Shown here one piece after another: positions 43,333 through 46,171 of a stretch of 46,171 nucleotides of DNA. The stretch comes from an uncultured Alphaproteobacteria bacterium (GTDB taxonomy: Bacteria; Pseudomonadota; Alphaproteobacteria; Caulobacterales; Caulobacteraceae), in the NCBI GenBank assembly GCA_937920085.1, contig CALETE010000003.1, positions 1 through 46,171 of the forward strand, read 5' to 3'. The notes below the pieces were generated by a model that did not search any database, was not told the DNA's origin, and saw nothing but the letters and a program-made list of their open reading frames with translations. Every line of letters starts with the position of its first letter. Position 1 is the stretch's first letter. The position numbers and the translations under genes were made by a program.

Positions 43333-44568
43333 CTAGAGTCGCGCGAGGGGAATGGTCTCGAGCTGGCGATCTATGACCGCTGCAATCTCCTCATGGAGAG
43401 GTAGGTGAGGCCTCTCCTTCGCCCAGGTCTCCCGGAATGCCGTGACTGTGTCCCGGGCGGTGGAAAGCACCAGGTGTTCAGGCAGGCCCGCCTTAGCGGC
43501 TAGATACGCCAACTCATCGTTGGTCAAAGCGTCCCACCGCTTCGTGCGGGCAAACTTCAGCGCAGCCTTGTCATCGGGGATGTAGGCTAACGTCGAAACG
43601 AAGTCATAGGCGGGCGCTAGGGTTGGAGTAATTCCGTCGCGGTAGAGCAAGGACCAGTTCTTCAGGTGCATGTCGGCGTTACCGATTAGGGCGTTGAAGA
43701 CCAGCCTGCGGATGAATTCGGTTACTCCGGCCTCGCCCGTTTCCACCCACAAGATCCGGGCGATTAAGCGATAGGAGGCCTTGTCGTATTTGGCCTCAGG
43801 GTAAACGCCGAGGACCTGCGCGAAGTCCTCCATGTGGACGCGCTCACCATCGGCGTGCCGATCAAATCGCTGGATTGCATAGGCATCGCCCTCAAGTTGG
43901 CCTACACCCTCGGGCATGTCGCCGATCTGATCTAGGCGCAGCAGTTGGATGTTTGGAACCTCAATCCCGATGTGCTTGGCCAGGGTCATCATCGAGAATT
44001 CGTTCTCGGAGACGCCGGCGAAGCGCGTCGAGGGGAGCTTGACGATCCATGAGCCGCCGACCCCTGTCGCGGGCACAGTGAGGCCACCCTGGGCTTTCTC
44101 GACGGCTGAGAATTTCAGCTGGACGCCTGCCAGCGAGAAGCGAAGCGGCGCGATGCCCGCCTGATCATGAGCATGCTGATGATGATCTTCTTCGTGCTCA
44201 TCAGCGCCTCCTACGATGTCTTCACCGTCGGGAGCGCGCACGATGACAGCACCAGGTAGGTCCTGGCCAAGCGCCCAAAGCAGAGAGAACTCACGCGCGG
44301 CGTTTACCCCGGCTCGCTCGGCCAGGTACGTGCGTAGAGGGCCCTCTGGCAGCAGGTTCGAAAAGAAGGGCGATAGGCGCGTCTGCGTTCGGCGCTGGTC
44401 GCGGATCAAGTCACCAGAGGCGTCCTTGAACGACAGGCTGAGCGTTGGGCGCACGGGATCTTCGGCATAGGCGTCGTCGAACGTGAAGACCGTTCGGTCT
44501 CCGCCAAGGCTGTTAATCGAGCCGACCTTTCGGGCTCCCAGATAGACGTCGACGATGTCTGCGGCCAC
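43333..44568 (-). CDS. hipA: HipA-family serine/threonine kinase toxin
   Basis: A HipA-like kinase, 411 residues. It has the N-terminal subdomain (DVYLGARKVGSI and LPEGPLRTYLAE), the phosphate-loop region FSLAGVQLKFSAV, the catalytic region NALIGNADMHLKNW with the catalytic aspartate, and the metal-binding APAYDFV. A run rich in His, Asp and Glu precedes the phosphate loop (residues ~123-135, DEHEEDHHQHAHD), which ordinary HipA lacks. The start is GTG 44568, one base after the HipB-like stop, with GAGGAGG six bases upstream. HipA toxins phosphorylate aminoacyl-tRNA synthetases or related targets and induce dormancy. Confidence 0.92.
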   Translation of the reverse strand: MAADIVDVYLGARKVGSINSLGGDRTVFTFDDAYAEDPVRPTLSLSFKDASGDLIRDQRRTQTRLSPFFSNLLPEGPLRTYLAERAGVNAAREFSLLWALGQDLPGAVIVRAPDGEDIVGGADEHEEDHHQHAHDQAGIAPLRFSLAGVQLKFSAVEKAQGGLTVPATGVGGSWIVKLPSTRFAGVSENEFSMMTLAKHIGIEVPNIQLLRLDQIGDMPEGVGQLEGDAYAIQRFDRHADGERVHMEDFAQVLGVYPEAKYDKASYRLIARILWVETGEAGVTEFIRRLVFNALIGNADMHLKNWSLLYRDGITPTLAPAYDFVSTLAYIPDDKAALKFARTKRWDALTNDELAYLAAKAGLPEHLVLSTARDTVTAFRETWAKERPHLPLHEEIAAVIDRQLETIPLARL

Positions 44569-44569
44569 C

Positions 44570-45151
44570 TTAGTCCTCCTCGTCGAGGCTGTAGGCGGGT
44601 GCTTGGGTCGCGGGCCTAGCATGCACTAGCCTGTTGCGAAGATCGGCTAGACGACGGACAGCGCGATCGAGCCGGACGGGAATTGCCTCCGGCATCTCGG
44701 CAGCTGTGTCGAGTTCGCGAACTACGTCCTGAAGCTCGACTAGGGCTCCCGGACTTTGGAAGAGTGGCGCGATCTGCGTGACCTCAGACGCAAGCATGGC
44801 CAACCGCTCGACGGCGTCATTGTCCGGCTTAGCCTTGCGTAGGCGTAGCGCGAGAGATGTCAGTCGGTTTGCTACTCCGCGGGCCGTGCGTGTGTCGTTG
44901 TTGGCTTCAACTTCTCGGATCAAGGCCTGAAGCGCGGGCAGGGACGTGCGCGGTGCAAGGACGAGTTCGAGATCGAGTAGGCGGGCGAGTTCTACGAACG
45001 TGGAAATCCTCACGTCGACGCCGCCACTCTCAATCTTCGAGATGTGAGCCTGAGGTATGCCGACCTTCTGGCTCAATTCGCGTTGCGACCAGCCTTTTTG
45101 GAGCCGCGCTTGGCGTAGCGTCTGAGCGAAGTCGTCGAGGGCGTAGCTCAT
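44570..45151 (-). CDS. hipB: HipB-like antitoxin with extended HEPN-like C-terminus
   Basis: Residues ~8-75 form an XRE helix-turn-helix (GWSQRELSQKVGIPQAHISK) and repress the operon. Normal HipB proteins have ~75-100 residues; this one has 193. The additional ~110 residues are helical and finish with LADLRNRLVHARP, where Arg172 and His177 make an R-x4-H motif in the setting seen in HEPN RNases. So the protein may combine DNA-binding antitoxin and RNase-like parts. Only AGG is visible before the ATG. One base separates it from the kinase gene. The HTH is certain; the HEPN reading is an inference from a short motif. Confidence 0.88.
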   Translation of the reverse strand: MSYALDDFAQTLRQARLQKGWSQRELSQKVGIPQAHISKIESGGVDVRISTFVELARLLDLELVLAPRTSLPALQALIREVEANNDTRTARGVANRLTSLALRLRKAKPDNDAVERLAMLASEVTQIAPLFQSPGALVELQDVVRELDTAAEMPEAIPVRLDRAVRRLADLRNRLVHARPATQAPAYSLDEED

Positions 45152-45164
45152 TTGATGGCCTAAA

Positions 45165-45191
45165 ATATATCAATTATCTTGTTTGATATAT
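45165..45191. promoter_or_regulatory. hipBA operator 1
   Basis: Perfect nine-base arms ATATATCAA and TTGATATAT with a nine-base spacer, starting 14 bases before the HipB start. It shares the TTGATAT/ATATCAA half-site with the next repeat, the layout expected of cooperative HipB binding. Confidence 0.75.
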
Positions 45192-45228
45192 GATGACACA
45201 TCGGACGCTGCAACCGAAAAGTGGAATT

Positions 45229-45250
45229 TTGATATGCTAATTCATATCAA
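45229..45250. promoter_or_regulatory. hipBA operator 2
   Basis: Perfect eight-base arms TTGATATG and CATATCAA with a six-base spacer. A further half-site TTGATATA lies at 45260-45267. The spacers differ between the two repeats, so one may be a weaker site. Confidence 0.7.
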
Positions 45251-45321
45251 GCTGCCTTGTTGATATAGTTTGGTCCATCAAAGCGCGTTCTCCGCGCTGC
45301 CGGTCCGCTAGTGCGCCAGTG

Positions 45322-45903
45322 CTACCCAGCAACGGAAGCGCAATACCGCTTGATGGTAGCTTCGGACAATCCGAAGCGATCTGCTGTCAGCCGAATGCTT
45401 GCCGCATTCGCACGGCGCCAGGCGACCACGGATGCTGCGTCCTGGGCTTTTGGCCGACCAAGGCTATCCTTTCCTCGGTGGGTCTTGCCTGTCGCCAATA
45501 GGGCAGCCCTGGCGGCTGAGCGACCTGCCTCAGTACGCTCCCTGATCTTATTCCGCTCCATGTCAGCGACTTGGGCGAGTACGGCGAGAATGATCTCGCC
45601 AACGCCACGCCCGATTTGGCCCAGCCCATGGATATCGACCGTGACGCCGGCATTCAGCAGGCGCCGCACGGTAGCCTGAACGTCCAGCGCATCCCGGCCG
45701 AGGCGGTCGACGGCATAGACGTATAGAATATCCCCCTTACGCACCTGCTCCAGAAGCTTCGCAAATCCCGGACGGTCTGCAGCCATGATGCCGCCGCTCA
45801 CGCCGACATCGCTAAACTCCTTGTCGAAGTCGGATCCGAGAGCCTGACGTTGGGCCTCGATGCTTTGGTCCCCAGTTGAGACCCGATAGTAGACGATCCG
45901 CAT
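45322..45903 (-). CDS. serine recombinase (resolvase/invertase family)
   Basis: A small serine recombinase of 193 residues. The N-terminal catalytic domain has YYRVSTGDQS with Ser9 as nucleophile, the arginine-bearing loop VDRLGRDALDV, and the long helix AQVADMERNKIRERTEAG. The C-terminal ~45 residues hold a helix-turn-helix (IRLTADRFGLSEATIKRYC). This is the resolvase/Pin type of Tn3-family elements and plasmids. The repeats just upstream of its start (45907-45994) are candidate recombination or operator sites. No transposase accompanies it in the window, so it may serve multimer resolution, or belong to an adjacent element. Confidence 0.93.
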   Translation of the reverse strand: MRIVYYRVSTGDQSIEAQRQALGSDFDKEFSDVGVSGGIMAADRPGFAKLLEQVRKGDILYVYAVDRLGRDALDVQATVRRLLNAGVTVDIHGLGQIGRGVGEIILAVLAQVADMERNKIRERTEAGRSAARAALLATGKTHRGKDSLGRPKAQDAASVVAWRRANAASIRLTADRFGLSEATIKRYCASVAG

Positions 45904-45906
45904 GGA

Positions 45907-45945
45907 TAGCTCATAAGTTAGGGTGTGGCTTTTGCTAGCTCATAA
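45907..45945. repeat. direct repeats upstream of the serine recombinase
   Basis: TAGCTCATAA occurs at 45907-45916 and 45936-45945, 29 bases apart start to start. The first copy lies four bases from the recombinase start codon. Resolvases often autoregulate by binding res subsites in their own promoter, which fits this position. Confidence 0.5.
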
Positions 45946-45972
45946 ACTCGGCTCAAATGCTCCGTCAAGTAA

Positions 45973-45994
45973 GTTTTGCGCTATAGCGCAAAAC
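45973..45994. repeat. perfect 22-base palindrome
   Basis: GTTTTGCGC, TATA, GCGCAAAAC: all 22 bases are self-complementary. It lies 70 bases upstream of the recombinase gene in a stretch without genes (45904-46171). It may be an operator, a partition or resolution site, or the end of an element. Confidence 0.65.
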
Positions 45995-46171
45995 CTATGA
46001 ATTATGATCCCAATCCAACGTTGCTGGCCGGTTTTCACCATGCCTCGAAGGGCGGCGCTCCGGAGAGGTCAAGCGCCGCCGGCTAAGGATGAGATAGATT
46101 CGTCGGCAGCCTTGGAATGTCCGCGACCGGGTTGGCTCCAAGCTTACCCTACCAAGCCCGACCAATATCGA

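Larger units (their letters stand above)
35062..46171. mobile_element. P4-like integrative element at tRNA-Val, right end beyond the window
   Basis: The segment starts at the tRNA remnant and carries integrase, AlpA-like excisionase, D5-type primase-helicase, repressor, accessory membrane gene, hipBA-like operon and serine recombinase. No second copy of the tRNA 3' half is seen up to 46171. Phage structural and conjugation genes are absent from what is visible, which fits a satellite or integrative plasmid-like island. Where it ends, and whether the hipBA and recombinase genes belong to it, is not decidable here. Confidence 0.65.

Noticed and set aside
35000..46171. Complete prophage
   Set aside because: Integrase, excisionase and primase are present, but there is no terminase, portal, capsid, tail or lysis gene in the visible part.
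1..46171. CRISPR arrays and ribosomal RNA genes
   Set aside because: No regularly spaced repeat series and no rRNA-like sequence were seen on either strand.

Overview
The window looks like the chromosome of a Gram-negative alphaproteobacterium. The evidence is high GC, large TonB-dependent receptors, a heterotetrameric sarcosine oxidase locus, a BigR-type sulfur-stress operon, and REP-like palindromes of a kind I associate with Caulobacterales and their relatives. The order-level placement is an inference. About 35 kb of metabolic chromosome is followed by a mobile element that starts at a displaced tRNA-Val 3' half (35062-35111) and runs past the right edge.

Region by region: 1-214 is a small repeat cluster in which a REP-like hairpin appears to sit inside one of two repeat copies. 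215-6102 holds an alkylsulfatase, an orphan TadG-like von Willebrand protein, and a COG0523 GTPase coupled to a YtcJ-like amidohydrolase. 6486-13289 holds two TonB-dependent receptors, a class A acid phosphatase and a small membrane protein. 13369-18012 is a tight run of TPR-sulfotransferase, MFS transporter and secreted alpha/beta hydrolase behind the second receptor. 18078-21076 is a divergent persulfide-stress locus: ETHE1-like dioxygenase and DUF302 one way, BigR-like repressor, rhodanese and TSUP exporter the other way, with a clear palindromic operator between them.

21162-32222 is the most interesting chromosomal block. A LysR regulator diverges from four translationally coupled genes: a Rieske oxygenase of the betaine/carnitine type, a Cys/Met-metabolism PLP enzyme, and an opine-oxidase-like FAD pair. 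These run head-on into soxBDAG. I read this as a catabolic route for an N-methylated, possibly sulfur-containing, amine. The lyase could supply reduced sulfur to the neighbouring persulfide locus, but that link is speculative. A CocE-type hydrolase and a Gre-family factor with an altered tip close the chromosomal part.

35062-46171 is a P4-like integrative element. It carries a tyrosine integrase beside the att site, a hypothetical gene, an AlpA-like excisionase, a second hypothetical gene, and a D5-type primase-helicase. These are followed by an XRE repressor facing a membrane-anchored protein across a palindrome, two more excisionase-like HTH genes, a hipBA-like operon and a serine recombinase. 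No capsid, portal, terminase or conjugation genes are visible. The HipB-like protein is about twice the usual length and ends in an RNRLVH motif resembling the R-x4-H signature of HEPN RNases, which could make the operon a composite toxin-antitoxin or defence module.
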